Source: Halopseudomonas laoshanensis
Lineage (GTDB): Bacteria > Pseudomonadota > Gammaproteobacteria > Pseudomonadales > Pseudomonadaceae
NCBI RefSeq assembly: GCF_008365385.1
Contig: NZ_QOVF01000002.1
Location: 744,001-808,000, forward strand
Direction of reading: 5' to 3'
DNA length: 64,000 bases
Position numbers and translations under genes: made by a program. Positions 1-9,258 of the stretch are shown here, piece by piece; position 1 is the stretch's first letter; each line of letters begins with the position of its first letter. The notes beneath the pieces are model-generated. The model was given only the letters and a program-made list of their open reading frames with translations. It was not told where the DNA came from and did not search any database.

Positions 1-104
1 AGCAAAATACGCGGCGGATGTTGCAGTTTAAGCGTTCGCCCGAGCTGATCAGTATCAGGCGCTGGCAATTGATCAGCTTCAAGGGCAGGAAGGTCATCGT
101 TCAT
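1..104 (-). CDS. ArsH-like flavoprotein, N-terminal fragment
   Basis: Only the first 34 codons lie inside the window; the gene runs off the left edge. The visible start is ATG at 104 behind a good ribosome site (CAGGAG, 7-8 bases upstream). The peptide begins MNDDLPALEADQL and reaches HPPRILL just before the edge. From memory, this resembles the N-terminus of ArsH, an NADPH:FMN oxidoreductase that oxidises organoarsenicals, where a short acidic leader precedes a PPRILLLYGS strand that starts the flavodoxin fold. It follows arsR after a 17-base gap and is probably co-transcribed with it. The call depends on a short leader and on the neighbour, so another ars-operon product remains possible. 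Confidence 0.4.
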   Translation of the reverse strand, partial: MNDDLPALEADQLPAPDTDQLGRTLKLQHPPRIL

Positions 105-121
105 GTTTGGCTCCTGGGTGA

Positions 122-472
122 TCAGCAACAGGCTGACTGACGTAGCGGGCGATCGCCCATGGCCCCGAGTTGATTAAGGTTGGTGTCTAACCAATCGGCG
201 TTGGCCTGCAAGGTGCTTTGCAGTACCTGCGTAACCCACTCGGGTAAATCCGCCGCCAGACTGTAATACACCCATTGGCCCTGCCGACGATCCTGCAACA
301 GACCGCATTGGCGCAGTTCGGCCAGATGGCGGGAGATTTTCGGTTGGCTGACGTCCAGGGCACAGGTCAGCTCGCACACACAGAGCTCGCCTTCGCGGGC
401 GATCAGCAGCATCGAGCGCAGGCGCGTTTCGTCAGCCAGGCACTTGAAGACTTTGAGGGGTAACAACTGCAT
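122..472 (-). CDS. arsR: ArsR/SmtB-family metalloid-responsive repressor
   Basis: A 116-residue winged-helix repressor of the ArsR family, which leaves DNA when As(III)/Sb(III) binds. The visible core is LADETRLRSMLLI, then the ELCVCEL segment whose CVC cysteine pair is the classical As(III) site of the alpha-3 helix, then the recognition helix SQPKISRHLAELR and the wing around QGQWVYYSL. The protein ends in CC. The frame is open upstream for 77 more codons, but that part runs through a repeat and the operator. ATG at 472 has GGAG nine bases upstream and gives the usual family length, so I chose it. It sits directly downstream of a palindrome (503-528) and upstream of the arsH-like gene, consistent with an autoregulated ars operon. 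Confidence 0.88.
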   Translation of the reverse strand: MQLLPLKVFKCLADETRLRSMLLIAREGELCVCELTCALDVSQPKISRHLAELRQCGLLQDRRQGQWVYYSLAADLPEWVTQVLQSTLQANADWLDTNLNQLGAMGDRPLRQSACC

Positions 473-502
473 CCACCGGCACTCCGTGTTCATTTGCACA
501 AA

Positions 503-528
503 CCATATATGAAATTTCGTATATATGG
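503..528. promoter_or_regulatory. Candidate ArsR operator
   Basis: Arms CCATATAT (503-510) and ATATATGG (521-528) form an inverted repeat about 30 bases upstream of the chosen arsR start. Position, AT richness and dyad symmetry fit an ArsR-family operator overlapping the arsR promoter. Inferred from position; no footprint exists. Confidence 0.55.
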
Positions 529-598
529 AATAGTGAATATAAGCGGTGGGTATGGGAGGCGTGGTTTTAATTGAAGCGTGGGTTAATTTGAGTTCGCT

Positions 599-697
599 TG
601 GATTCCCGCCTTCGCGGGAATGACGAGGGGGCGGGAATGACGATTGGGGATGGGAACGACGAGCGGGAGTGGGCACGACGAGCGGGGGTGGGAAGGC
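599..697. repeat. Dispersed hairpin repeat (ATTCCCGC/GCGGGAAT) with degenerate tandem copies
   Basis: A perfect 8-bp stem, ATTCCCGC (602-609) and GCGGGAAT (614-621), with a CTTC loop, is followed by GACGA. Up to about 697 there are degenerate repeats of a GGGAATGACGA/GGGAACGACGA-like unit. In the reverse frame this produces the familiar RHSREGGNPS peptide, a signature of a dispersed intergenic repeat found in many proteobacteria and resembling the neisserial dRS3 core. It lies in the 320-base gap between arsR and mgtE. Reading frames crossing it are not genes. Confidence 0.6.
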
Positions 698-753
698 GAG
701 CAAGGGGTGCTGATGCCAGTCAGGTGCAGACGAAAACCAAGGAAGAACGTTGA

Positions 754-776
754 GCCGCCGCGCGGGTAGAGGCGGC
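754..776 (-). terminator. Possible terminator downstream of mgtE
   Basis: GCCGCC (754-759) pairs with GGCGGC (771-776), about 20 bases past the mgtE stop. The following T tract on the minus strand is poor (TCAACGTTCTT), so termination may be weak or the hairpin may only stabilise the 3' end. Confidence 0.35.
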
Positions 777-794
777 AGGCCCAGGGTTATAACG

Positions 795-2435
795 TTAGAT
801 CAGCAGCAGCGTCGCCAGGCCAAGGAAGGCAAAGAAGCCAACAACGTCGGTCACGGTCGTCAGGATCACCCCGCCAGCCAGTGCCGGGTCGATGCCAAAC
901 CTGCGCAGGATCAGCGGTATGGTCAAGCCAGCCAATGCGGCGCACAAGAGATTAAGCAGGATCGCCGCAGCAATGATACCGCCGATCTTCCAACTGCCGA
1001 ACCAGATCACCGCCAGAGCCGCGACCACCACAGACCAGAGTAGGCCGTTGAGCAGGCCGATACCCATTTCCTTGACCAGCAGCGCCTTGGCGTTACCGCC
1101 TTCGACCTGGCCCAGCGCCAGACCGCGAATCACCAGGGTCAGGGTCTGGCTACCGGCGATGCCGCCCATGCTGGCCACGATGGGCATCAGTACCGCCAGC
1201 GCCACGATCTGCTCCAGGGTGCCCTGAAACTGGCCGATAACCCAGGCGGCGAGAAAGGCAGTGATCAGGTTGATGCCAAGCCACACCGAACGGCGCCGGG
1301 TACTGGTGAGAATCGGCGCAAACATGTCGGCCTCGTCATCCAGACCGGCCATATTCATGATCGCCCGGTCGGAATCCTCACGGATAATGTCCATCACGTC
1401 ATCCACGGTAATACGCCCGAGCAACTCGCCCTGCTCGTTGGTCACCGCGGCGGACAACATGTCCAGATCCTCGAAGCGCCGAGCCACTTCCTGGCTGCTG
1501 AGTTCCACGTCCAGCGGTTTGAAATCCGCGTCCATGACCTCGCTGACCTTGGCATCCGGCGAGCTGGTCACCAACCGGCTCAAACGCAACACGCCCTGGT
1601 AGCGATTCTTGCGATCCACCACCATGACCTTGTCGGTGTGGTCCGGCAGATCTTCCAGCAGACGCAAATAACGCAGAATCGAGCCGACCTTGACCTCTGC
1701 CCGCACCGATATATGGTCGGTGTTCATCAGACCGCCGGCACTGTCCTCCGGGTAGGAAAGCATCGCCACCAGTTGCTGGCGCTTGATTTCGTCCATCGAC
1801 AGCAACAGTTGCCGGCCCGAGCCCTTGGGCAGTGCCTGAATCAGGTCAACCAGGTCATCCAGATCGAGCTTGCGCGCGGCGGCAACCAGCTCGTCTTCAT
1901 CCATCTCCAAAGCAAGATTGGCCCGCACCTCGTCGTGCAGGTGCACCAGCACTTTGCCGGCGCGTTCGTTATCCAGCGTTTCCCACACCGCGCTGCGCTC
2001 ATCCGGCGGCAAGGCCTCAAGCAAGCCCGCGGCCTTGGCCGGATGCATATGCCGGAAGACCTTCCCAATACGCTTGAACTTGCCCGCTTCCAACGCCTCA
2101 CGCACGCTACTGATCTGTGTGTATAGGTGCTCTTCACCCGCATCCAGCGCCTCTTCCAGGCCGGGTTCGTCGTGATCGCGGTGCAGTGTGGCGGCCAGCT
2201 GGGGAGTGAGGTGGCGCAGCACAGCCGCTTCCTGATCGTCGCCGACCTGCTGCCAGACCGCCTGACGCTGCTCGCTGTCCAGCGCTTCGAGCAGGCTGGC
2301 AAGTTTTCCCGGGTGCATCGCGCGCAGCAGTTTGCGCAAGCGCTTGTGCTTGCCTTTGCTAAGCGCATCAATTACCGCATCCTGTGCGGTATGAATGGCG
2401 GTATGAGAGCCGCCTACCCGGTCTTCACTGCTCAA
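795..2435 (-). CDS. mgtE: Magnesium channel/transporter MgtE with duplicated N domain
   Basis: 546 residues, about 90 more than typical MgtE (around 450). The order is a superhelical MgtE_N domain, a CBS pair (about residues 225-350, with SAGGLMNTDH and ITVDDVMDIIRED), the plug-helix region, then five membrane segments from about 375 to the C-terminus. The pore region LMPIVASMGGIAGSQ and the last-helix motif TTVTDVVGFF with its Mg2+-binding Asp are present. The extra length is an internal duplication: residues 28-77 align to 118-167 at a constant offset of 90, with about half the positions identical (AMHP, LLEAL and AVW conserved). The start is TTG at 2435 with AGGAG eight bases upstream. The gene stands alone and imports Mg2+ at the inner membrane under CBS gating. 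Confidence 0.93.
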   Translation of the reverse strand: MSSEDRVGGSHTAIHTAQDAVIDALSKGKHKRLRKLLRAMHPGKLASLLEALDSEQRQAVWQQVGDDQEAAVLRHLTPQLAATLHRDHDEPGLEEALDAGEEHLYTQISSVREALEAGKFKRIGKVFRHMHPAKAAGLLEALPPDERSAVWETLDNERAGKVLVHLHDEVRANLALEMDEDELVAAARKLDLDDLVDLIQALPKGSGRQLLLSMDEIKRQQLVAMLSYPEDSAGGLMNTDHISVRAEVKVGSILRYLRLLEDLPDHTDKVMVVDRKNRYQGVLRLSRLVTSSPDAKVSEVMDADFKPLDVELSSQEVARRFEDLDMLSAAVTNEQGELLGRITVDDVMDIIREDSDRAIMNMAGLDDEADMFAPILTSTRRRSVWLGINLITAFLAAWVIGQFQGTLEQIVALAVLMPIVASMGGIAGSQTLTLVIRGLALGQVEGGNAKALLVKEMGIGLLNGLLWSVVVAALAVIWFGSWKIGGIIAAAILLNLLCAALAGLTIPLILRRFGIDPALAGGVILTTVTDVVGFFAFLGLATLLLI

Positions 2436-2613
2436 AAACGATACTCCTGTAATGCTGAAGGCAAACTGGCGGGACAGTGTTCAGACGCCGAAGAAGAGTA
2501 ATAAATCACCCTATGTTACAAGCGGGTACACATTGTGCAGGTGGTTTTAATGTAACCGCAGCGCTATGCCAGTGCCAAGATCACCGGCCGCGTAACAGCA
2601 GGGTTTGAAATGA

Positions 2614-2639
2614 GTCAGGCCGCCGAATGGCGGCCTGAC
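2614..2639 (-). terminator. Terminator of the gcvTHP operon
   Basis: A perfect 11-bp stem, GTCAGGCCGCC (2614-2624) and GGCGGCCTGAC (2629-2639), has a four-base loop nine bases beyond the gcvP stop codon. On the minus strand it is followed by TCATTTC, a modest U tract. Position at the end of the operon supports termination. Confidence 0.7.
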
Positions 2640-2647
2640 GGGGAGCG

Positions 2648-5533
2648 TCACTCTTCGTAGGCTTCAATCGGCGGACAGGCGCAAAACAGATTGCGGTCGC
2701 CGTAGACGTTGTCGATGCGGTTCACACTCGGCCAGAACTTGTTGGCCGCGACCCAGGGCTGCGGGAATACCGCTTCCTGACGCGAATAGCTGCGCTCCCA
2801 TTCCCCAGTAATGTCAGCCAAGGTATGCGGGGCGTTGCGCAGCGGATTATCCTCGGCACTCCACTCGCCTTTCTCCACGCGGCTGATTTCACTGCGAATG
2901 GTGAGCATCGCATCGACGAAACGATCCAGCTCAGCCTTTGATTCGCTCTCGGTTGGCTCGATCATCAGCGTACCGGACACCGGGAAGGACATGGTCGGCG
3001 CATGGAAGCCGAAGTCCATCAAGCGCTTGGCCACGTCTTCCTCACTGATCCCGGAAGCCGCTTTCAGCGGACGGATATCGATGATGCATTCGTGCGCCAC
3101 CCGGCCATTACGGCCGCTATACAGCACCGGATAGGCCTCGCCCAGCCGCTTGGCCAGGTAGTTGGCATTGAGGATCGCGACCTCGGTCGCCTGGCGCAGC
3201 CCCTGCGCGCCCATCAGCGCGATATAGGTCCAGCTGATCGGCAGAATGCTCGCACTGCCCCAGGGCGCCGCGCTGACCGCACCGTTTTCTTCATTCGGGC
3301 CGTCCAATGGCACTACCGGGTGATTGGCGACAAAAGGCGCCAGGTGCGCTTTGACGCCAATCGGGCCCATGCCTGGGCCACCACCGCCGTGCGGAATACA
3401 GAAGGTCTTGTGCAGGTTCATGTGCGACACGTCAGCGCCGATATCCGCCGGACGGGTCAACGCTACCTGGGCATTCAGGTTGGCGCCATCCATATACACC
3501 TGGCCGCCGTGCTGGTGAATGATGTCGCAGATCTCACGAATGCCTTCTTCATATACGCCGTGAGTGGACGGGTAGGTAATCATCAGGCACGACAGGTTAC
3601 CCGCGTTGTCTTCCGCTTTCTGCCGTAGATCGGCGATATCCACGTTACCCTGTTCATCACAGCTGACCAGAACCACGCGCATGCTCGCCATCATGGCCGA
3701 TGCCGGGTTGGTGCCGTGAGCCGAGGTCGGGATCAGACACACATTACGGTGATCGTCGCCATTGGCCTCGTGGAATTTGCGGATCGCCAGCAGGCCGGCG
3801 TACTCGCCCTGCGCACCCGAGTTGGGCTGCATGCAGATGGCATCAAAGCCGGTGATCTCGCGCAGCATGGTTTCCAGCTCGTCGATCATGATCTTGTAAC
3901 CCTGGGCCTGCGCCAGCGGCGCAAAGGGATGCAACTGACCGAATTCGGGCCAGGTGATCGGAATCATCTCGGTAGTGGCGTTGAGTTTCATTGTGCAGGA
4001 ACCCAGCGGAATCATCGCGTGGTTAAGCGCCAGATCCTTGTTTTCCAGTGACTTGATATAACGCAGCATCTCGGTTTCGGAGTGATAGCTGTTGAACACC
4101 GGGTGCGTCATGAACGCCGACTGACGACGCAGCGCGTCGGGAATGCCCAGGCCGGAAGCGCCGACCTGATCATCCAGCGCGGCCAGATCCTGGCTTTGCT
4201 GATCACCGGTAAAACACGCCAACAGCGCTTCTACGGTGCTACGGGTGCTGGTCTCGTCAAGGCTGACGCCCAGATGATCGGCGTCGATCAGGCGCAGGTT
4301 GATGCGCGCATCGCGAGCGCGTTCAACAATCTCTGATGCATTGCCCGGGACCTTGAAGGTCAGGGTGTCGAAGAAATACTGATTCTGCCGGGTGATACCG
4401 CGATTTTCGAGTGCGGTAGCCAGTATTCCGGTCAGACGCTGAATGCGCTGGGCAATGGTCTTCAAGCCTTCCGGCCCGTGGTACACCGCATAGAAACTGG
4501 CGATATTCGCCAGCAGCACCTGTGCGGTACAGATGTTGGAGTTAGCCTTCTCGCGGCGAATATGCTGCTCGCGCGTCTGCAACGCCATGCGCAACGCACG
4601 ATTACCGCGGGTATCGATCGACACACCGATAATGCGACCCGGCATTGCGCGCTTGTAGGCATCACGAGTGGCAAAGAAAGCCGCATGCGGCCCGCCGTAG
4701 CCCATGGGTACACCAAAGCGCTGCGCCGAACCAAAGACCACATCCGCGCCCAACTCGCCGGGCGGCGTCAGCAGCACCAGGCTAAGCAGGTCAGCCGCGA
4801 CACAAGCCAGGCCGTTTTGCGCATGTACGGTATCAATCAGCGGTTTAAGGTCACGAATCTCGCCCCAGGTATTCGGATACTGAAACAGCGCGCCGAATAC
4901 TTCGTGCTGACCCAGGTCGGCGACATCATCGACAACGACATCAAAGCCGAAGGCTTCGGCCCGGGTCTTGACCACGGAAATGGTCTGCGGATGGCAATCC
5001 TGATCGATAAAGAACAGGTTGCTCTTGCTCTTGGCTACACGCTTGGCCAGTGCCATGGCTTCGGCGGCGGCGGTGGCTTCGTCCAGCAGGGAGGCGCTGG
5101 CCAGCTCCATGCCCGTCAAATCAATGGTCACCTGCTGAAAATTCAGCAGCGACTCCAGACGGCCCTGGGCAATCTCCGGCTGATATGGCGTATAGGCGGT
5201 ATACCAACCGGGGTTTTCCAGCACGTTACGCAGGATGACCGTCGGCGTCAGAGTGCCGTGGTAACCCATGCCGATGCAGGAGGTATAAATTTCGTTCTTG
5301 CTCGCCACGCCCTTGAGGTACCCCAGCACTTCCGCTTCGCTGCGAGGTGCCTGCATGTTCAACAGGTCCTTGCGCAGGATACTTTGCGGCACGGTCTGGT
5401 TGATCAACGCATCCAGCGATTCGACACCGAGGGTATCAAGCATGGCCTGCTGCTCAGCGGCATCCGGGCCGATGTGGCGGCGCAGGAAGGCATCGGTCTG
5501 TTCCAGATCGGTAAGGCTTGGGGTACGGCTCAT
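2648..5533 (-). CDS. gcvP: Glycine dehydrogenase (decarboxylating), P protein
   Basis: The P protein of the glycine cleavage system decarboxylates glycine on PLP and passes the aminomethyl group to lipoyl-GcvH. At 961 residues it is the fused full-length form. The N-terminal half starts at the ALRRHIGP-like segment (FLRRHIGPD) with the GYHGTLTP motif, and the catalytic half includes [10 protein letters not shown] and the PLP lysine in [17 protein letters not shown]. It ends with [18 protein letters not shown], typical of the family. ATG at 5533 has AGGTG upstream. It is the last gene of gcvT-gcvH-gcvP, separated from gcvH by 382 bases of palindromic sequence. Gene order matches the gcv1 cluster of P. 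aeruginosa as I recall it. Confidence 0.98.
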   Translation of the reverse strand: MSRTPSLTDLEQTDAFLRRHIGPDAAEQQAMLDTLGVESLDALINQTVPQSILRKDLLNMQAPRSEAEVLGYLKGVASKNEIYTSCIGMGYHGTLTPTVILRNVLENPGWYTAYTPYQPEIAQGRLESLLNFQQVTIDLTGMELASASLLDEATAAAEAMALAKRVAKSKSNLFFIDQDCHPQTISVVKTRAEAFGFDVVVDDVADLGQHEVFGALFQYPNTWGEIRDLKPLIDTVHAQNGLACVAADLLSLVLLTPPGELGADVVFGSAQRFGVPMGYGGPHAAFFATRDAYKRAMPGRIIGVSIDTRGNRALRMALQTREQHIRREKANSNICTAQVLLANIASFYAVYHGPEGLKTIAQRIQRLTGILATALENRGITRQNQYFFDTLTFKVPGNASEIVERARDARINLRLIDADHLGVSLDETSTRSTVEALLACFTGDQQSQDLAALDDQVGASGLGIPDALRRQSAFMTHPVFNSYHSETEMLRYIKSLENKDLALNHAMIPLGSCTMKLNATTEMIPITWPEFGQLHPFAPLAQAQGYKIMIDELETMLREITGFDAICMQPNSGAQGEYAGLLAIRKFHEANGDDHRNVCLIPTSAHGTNPASAMMASMRVVLVSCDEQGNVDIADLRQKAEDNAGNLSCLMITYPSTHGVYEEGIREICDIIHQHGGQVYMDGANLNAQVALTRPADIGADVSHMNLHKTFCIPHGGGGPGMGPIGVKAHLAPFVANHPVVPLDGPNEENGAVSAAPWGSASILPISWTYIALMGAQGLRQATEVAILNANYLAKRLGEAYPVLYSGRNGRVAHECIIDIRPLKAASGISEEDVAKRLMDFGFHAPTMSFPVSGTLMIEPTESESKAELDRFVDAMLTIRSEISRVEKGEWSAEDNPLRNAPHTLADITGEWERSYSRQEAVFPQPWVAANKFWPSVNRIDNVYGDRNLFCACPPIEAYEE

Positions 5534-5589
5534 GGGGGCACCTGTTGAATAAAGACTTTGTTTATCGTGTCTGCCGAGGTTGCGTGTCT

Positions 5590-5685
5590 GCGTGGTACTG
5601 CGATGTCAGACTCGCCGTGAATACATCCCTGTAGGCTCATCGATGGCATCCATGCCATCGACGGTCTGCCATCGCAGCACCACGC
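5590..5685. repeat. Palindromic hairpin element A in the gcv operon
   Basis: Left arm 5590-5611 and right arm 5664-5685 are 22-bp imperfect inverted repeats (20 of 22 paired by eye). Inside them lies a second stem, CGATGGCAT (5641-5649) against ATGCCATCG (5652-5660). Transcribed as part of the gcv mRNA it would fold into a long, bulged hairpin. It resembles dispersed intergenic palindromes of pseudomonads and relatives, including a CATCCCTGTAGGCTC core. No transposase or coding signal is present. Confidence 0.65.
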
Positions 5686-5718
5686 GACCAGCTCGTCGCA
5701 GCTTGCAGAGGAGTCGCT

Positions 5719-5887
5719 CAAACACTGATTACACACCTAGACCCACAAGCGACGTTGAGTTCGGCCTGTTTCGGACCGTCGGTGCCCTGGACGGGCACCG
5801 CCGAGCCCACATGGATGTGCTTGTAGCGTGTCCGGAACAGGCCGAACTCAACGGCGCCAGCGCCACACCCTAATCAATCAGTGTTTG
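5719..5887. repeat. Palindromic hairpin element B in the gcv operon
   Basis: A nested inverted repeat. Outer arms CAAACACTGATT (5719-5730) and AATCAGTGTTTG (5876-5887) enclose a 23-bp pair with one mismatch at 5754-5776 and 5830-5852. Within these sit CGGTGCCC (5780-5787)/GGGCACCG (5793-5800) and CACAT (5808-5812)/ATGTG (5815-5819). The whole 169-bp unit can fold as a multi-armed structure, like a miniature inverted-repeat element or a large REP-type cluster. It ends 28 bases before the gcvH stop codon, so together with element A it fills the gcvH-gcvP gap. Confidence 0.65.
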
Positions 5888-5915
5888 CACACCTATCGCT
5901 CGTCAATCACGGCAA

Positions 5916-6296
5916 TCAGATGGACGCACCATAGGCATCAGCATCCATCAGCTTGTCCAGCTCGCTGGTGTCAGACGGCTTGATCTTGAAGAACCAGGCG
6001 CCCTCATAGGGCTCGCTGTTAACCAGCTCCGGGCCGTCGGCCAGGGCTTCGTTGACCGCAACCACTTCACCGCTGACTGGGGCATAGATGTCCGAGGCGG
6101 CTTTCACCGACTCGACCACAGCGCACTCTTCACCGGCGCTAACGGTACGGCCGACATCGGGCAGCTCAACGAAGACCACATCACCCAGCAAGTCCTGAGC
6201 GTGGTCGGTAATACCGATGGTAACGGTGCCATCAGTTTCCTGACGGGTCCATTCGTGGCTGGCGGCGTAACGCAGATCAGCAGGGATATTGCTCAT
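5916..6296 (-). CDS. gcvH: Glycine cleavage system H protein
   Basis: The 126-residue lipoyl carrier shuttles the aminomethyl group between P and T proteins. The lipoylated lysine lies in [20 protein letters not shown] (K in SVKAAS), and the N-terminal HEW and the [20 protein letters not shown] motif are diagnostic. ATG at 6296 has GAGGA upstream. It lies 29 bases after gcvT and would be co-transcribed with it. Length and motifs are normal. Confidence 0.98.
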   Translation of the reverse strand: MSNIPADLRYAASHEWTRQETDGTVTIGITDHAQDLLGDVVFVELPDVGRTVSAGEECAVVESVKAASDIYAPVSGEVVAVNEALADGPELVNSEPYEGAWFFKIKPSDTSELDKLMDADAYGASI

Positions 6297-6325
6297 GGGA
6301 TGATCCTCAACAGAAAAGGGAAAAC

Positions 6326-7411
6326 TTATTCGAATACGGCCTGACCGTGGCGCACAAAACCGGGCTTGATCACCCGCACGTCCATCAGTTTGCCGCGAAT
6401 CTCGACTTGCGCCTTGTTACCGGTGGCGCGGGGCACTCTGGCCAGGGCGATGGAGCAACCCAGTGTAGGAGAGAAACTGCCGCTGGTAATTTCGCCCTCA
6501 CCCACGCCCTCGACGATGACCTTCTGATGGCCGCGCAGCACCGCGCGCTCACGCATCACCAGACCTACCAGCTTGGGCTGATCACCCGTTTCACGCTGAG
6601 CCTCCAGCGCCTTGCGGCCGATAAAGTCGCGCTCCGCCGGCTCCCAGGCAATGGTCCAGGCCATATTGGCTGCCAATGGCGAAATGGTCTCATCCATATC
6701 GGAGCCGTAGAGGTTCATGCCGGCTTCCAGGCGCAAAGTGTCACGCGCACCCAGGCCACAGGGCTTGCAGCCAGCAGCCAGTAGTGCGTTCCAGAATTCG
6801 GGGGCCTGATCGGCTGGCAGGATGATTTCCAGACCGTCCTCACCGGTATAACCGGTACGGCCAATAAACCACTCATCCTCGATCAGCCCCTGGAAGGGTT
6901 TCAGATCGTTGATCAGCGAGGCGCGACGATCACTGACCACGCTGGCGGTGACTGCACGCGCACGCGGGCCCTGAATGGCCAGCATAGCCAGATCGGAACG
7001 CTCGGTAAGCTTGACCGCAAAGCCATCAGCCTGACTGTTCATCCAGGCCAGGTCTTTCTCGCGAGTGGCCGCGTTGACCACCACGCGATAGCCATTGTCG
7101 GCCAGGTACACAATCAGATCGTCAATAACGCCGCCCTGCTCGTTGAGCATGCCGCTGTATAGCGCCTTGCCAGCCGTGGTCAGCCGGGCCACGTCATTAG
7201 CCAGCAGGTACTGTAGAAAGTCCTTGGCTTCGCTGCCGGTCACATCTACTACGGTCATGTGCGAGACGTCGAACATACCTACATCACGGCGTACCTGATG
7301 ATGCTCTTCCATTTGCGAGCCGTAGTGCAGGGGCATATCCCAGCCGCCGAAATCGACCATTTTGGCGCCGGATGCAAGATGTTGATCATATAGCGGAGTG
7401 CGCGAACCCAT
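6326..7411 (-). CDS. gcvT: Aminomethyltransferase, glycine cleavage T protein
   Basis: The tetrahydrofolate-dependent T protein (361 residues) releases ammonia from aminomethyl-GcvH and makes 5,10-methylene-THF. It starts [21 protein letters not shown], with ATG at 7411 and GAAGGA about eight bases upstream. An in-frame TTG five codons earlier would lose that ribosome site. [26 protein letters not shown] with its catalytic-region residues, and the C-terminal [13 protein letters not shown] are all present. It is the first gene of the operon, and its promoter is probably in the short gap before fbpB. Confidence 0.97.
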   Translation of the reverse strand: MGSRTPLYDQHLASGAKMVDFGGWDMPLHYGSQMEEHHQVRRDVGMFDVSHMTVVDVTGSEAKDFLQYLLANDVARLTTAGKALYSGMLNEQGGVIDDLIVYLADNGYRVVVNAATREKDLAWMNSQADGFAVKLTERSDLAMLAIQGPRARAVTASVVSDRRASLINDLKPFQGLIEDEWFIGRTGYTGEDGLEIILPADQAPEFWNALLAAGCKPCGLGARDTLRLEAGMNLYGSDMDETISPLAANMAWTIAWEPAERDFIGRKALEAQRETGDQPKLVGLVMRERAVLRGHQKVIVEGVGEGEITSGSFSPTLGCSIALARVPRATGNKAQVEIRGKLMDVRVIKPGFVRHGQAVFE

Positions 7412-7452
7412 GCGGCCGTCCTTCAATGCTGAGGGAGTGTATTAGGATGTGA

Positions 7453-7458
7453 ATTGTA
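7453..7458 (-). promoter_or_regulatory. Possible -10 of the gcvTHP promoter
   Basis: On the minus strand TACAAT lies 42 bases before the gcvT ATG, in the 85-base gap after fbpB. The -35 is not convincing (TGCAAA at 17-bp spacing). I saw no glycine riboswitch aptamers here. Confidence 0.35.
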
Positions 7459-7496
7459 GCCATAAACGCAGCGCTTTTGCAGCTTTTGACCCAGAT

Positions 7497-9122
7497 TCAA
7501 CGCCGCGCTGATCGACGGATCAACACAATCACCGGAATCAAGCCTACCAGCACCAATGTCAGCGCCGGCAAGGAGGCTCTGGCCCAGTCGCCTTCAGCCG
7601 TCAGACCATGGATACGAACTGCCAGGGTGTCCCAACCAAAGGGGCGCATCAGCAGTGTAGCCGGCATTTCCTTGAGAACATCGACGAACACCAGCAGCGA
7701 TGCACTAAGAATACCTGGCAGCAGCAACGGCAGATATATCCGGATGAACACACGCCAGCCCGACTGCCCAAGGCTTTGCGCCGCTTCCGGCAGCGACGGG
7801 CGGATGCGCGCCAGTGAGGTGTCCAACGGACCGAAGGCCACCGCCATAAAACGGATAAGGTAGGCCAAGAGCAGGGCAAACAGGCTGCCCAGCAACAGCG
7901 GCGCCGGTTGCTCTTCACCCAACCAGCCGCGAAGGGGAATCAGCAAGTGATTGTCGGCGATGCTGAACGCAAACATGATCGCCACCGCCAACACCGACCC
8001 CGGCAACGCATAACCCAGGTTGGCAACGGCCACGGCGCTGCGCACCCTGCGTACGGGTTGAAAGCGTCGAGCCAGGACCAGCAGAATGCCCAGCGTTACC
8101 GTCATCAACGCGGCCATGGCGCCCAACAGCAGAGTGTTCTGGATCAAGGACCAGTAGCGCTCATCCAGATCGTTCAAACCGCTGCGCAGCAGCCAATAGG
8201 TCAGTTGAATAACAGGGATAATAAAAGCGATCGACAGTATCAGCAGACAAAAGCCCGTTGCTAGCGCCGCCTTGATGCCGCGCAGACGGTAGATGGCGCC
8301 CTGGCGCGGCCGATCAATGCCGGGAAAGCGCTTGCTGCCTTGTGCGCGGCGTTCAGCGAACAACGCCATGAACACGAACAGCAGCAGGACGCTGGCCAGT
8401 TGAGTGGCTGTTTGCAGGCTGAAGAATCCGTACCAGGTCTTGTAGATAGCCGTGGTGAAGGTGTCGTAGTTAAAGGCTGATACCGCGCCGAAGTCCGCCA
8501 GCGTTTCCATCACCGCAAGAGCGGTACCAGCGCCAATCGCCGGTCGAGCCATAGGCAGCGCAACTCGCCAGAAGCCCTGCCAGGGTGTTTGGCCGAGGAT
8601 GCGTGAGGCTTCCATCAAACCCTTGCCCTGCGCCATAAAGGCGCTGCGCGCCAGCAGATAGACGTAAGGGTAAAACACCAGTACCAGAACGGTAATCACG
8701 CCACCGGTGGAACGTATTGAAAACATGCGGAAATCGCTGCCTAACCATCCCCGCAGAAAGGTCTGCACAGGGCCAGCAAAGTCCAGCACACCGATCATCA
8801 CAAAGGCCAGCACGTAGGCAGGGATGGCAAAGGGCAGCATCAGCGCCCAATCCAGCCAGCGCCGCCCGGGGAATTCGCACAGGCTGATTAGCCAGGCCAG
8901 GCTGACACCCAGGATCAACACACCGATGATCACGCCGACGACCAGGGTCAGCGTATTACCGATCAGACGAAATAACTGGGTTTGCAGCAGGTGAGACCAT
9001 ATTTCACCATCCACTGCCTGCCAACTGAACAGCAGCACCAGCAAAGGCATGATGACCAACGCAGCAGAAAGATAAGCAACCCAGCGCCAGCGGGGCATAG
9101 TGGATATCAGGCGTCTGGGCAC
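7497..9122 (-). CDS. Ferric-iron ABC transporter permease, fused double-domain type (FbpB/AfuB-like)
   Basis: 541 residues with about 12 hydrophobic segments. It holds two tandem BPD_transp_1 domains (about 50-260 and 330-540), each with an EAA-type cytoplasmic loop (first copy around EASRILGQTPWQGFWRVALP, second around EAAQSLGQSGWRVFIRIYLP). This fused permease is typical of FbpB-type Fe3+ importers. The start is GTG at 9122 behind AGGAG with five-base spacing; the ATG eight codons in has no comparable site. The binding-protein gene lies upstream with a hairpin between them. No ATPase gene is adjacent, so an FbpC must be supplied from elsewhere. Confidence 0.92.
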   Translation of the reverse strand: MPRRLISTMPRWRWVAYLSAALVIMPLLVLLFSWQAVDGEIWSHLLQTQLFRLIGNTLTLVVGVIIGVLILGVSLAWLISLCEFPGRRWLDWALMLPFAIPAYVLAFVMIGVLDFAGPVQTFLRGWLGSDFRMFSIRSTGGVITVLVLVFYPYVYLLARSAFMAQGKGLMEASRILGQTPWQGFWRVALPMARPAIGAGTALAVMETLADFGAVSAFNYDTFTTAIYKTWYGFFSLQTATQLASVLLLFVFMALFAERRAQGSKRFPGIDRPRQGAIYRLRGIKAALATGFCLLILSIAFIIPVIQLTYWLLRSGLNDLDERYWSLIQNTLLLGAMAALMTVTLGILLVLARRFQPVRRVRSAVAVANLGYALPGSVLAVAIMFAFSIADNHLLIPLRGWLGEEQPAPLLLGSLFALLLAYLIRFMAVAFGPLDTSLARIRPSLPEAAQSLGQSGWRVFIRIYLPLLLPGILSASLLVFVDVLKEMPATLLMRPFGWDTLAVRIHGLTAEGDWARASLPALTLVLVGLIPVIVLIRRSARR

Positions 9123-9214
9123 AACCGCTCCTGTTGGTTTGAAAGTCGATAATCGGAAACGGACACGCCCGGTTCAGGACCGGGCGCGCAGTATATCGAG
9201 AAAAACCAGTTGTG

Positions 9215-9248
9215 ACTCATGGCCGGCGAAAGTCGGCCGGCCATGAGT
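9215..9248 (-). terminator. Stem-loop between fbpA-like and fbpB-like genes (attenuator or 3'-end hairpin)
   Basis: A perfect 13-bp stem (9215-9227 and 9236-9248) with an eight-base loop starts 10 bases after the binding-protein stop. On the minus strand a TTTTT run follows about 10 bases later. It probably causes partial termination or blocks 3' decay, giving more binding protein than permease, a common arrangement in ABC operons. Confidence 0.5.
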
Positions 9249-9258
9249 TCCGAGCGAA

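Noticed and set aside
473..703. Long N-terminal extension of arsR
   Set aside because: It translates the dispersed RHSREGGNPS repeat and the operator, and better ribosome spacing supports the start at 472.
4478..5548. 356-codon open frame antisense to gcvP
   Set aside because: Overlaps a fully conserved gcvP; low-complexity, family-less translation.
5580..5873. Short open frames across the gcvH-gcvP gap
   Set aside because: They run through the inverted repeats of elements A and B and have no ribosome site.
7412..7496. Glycine riboswitch upstream of gcvT
   Set aside because: The gap is only 85 bases and lacks the tandem aptamer architecture.
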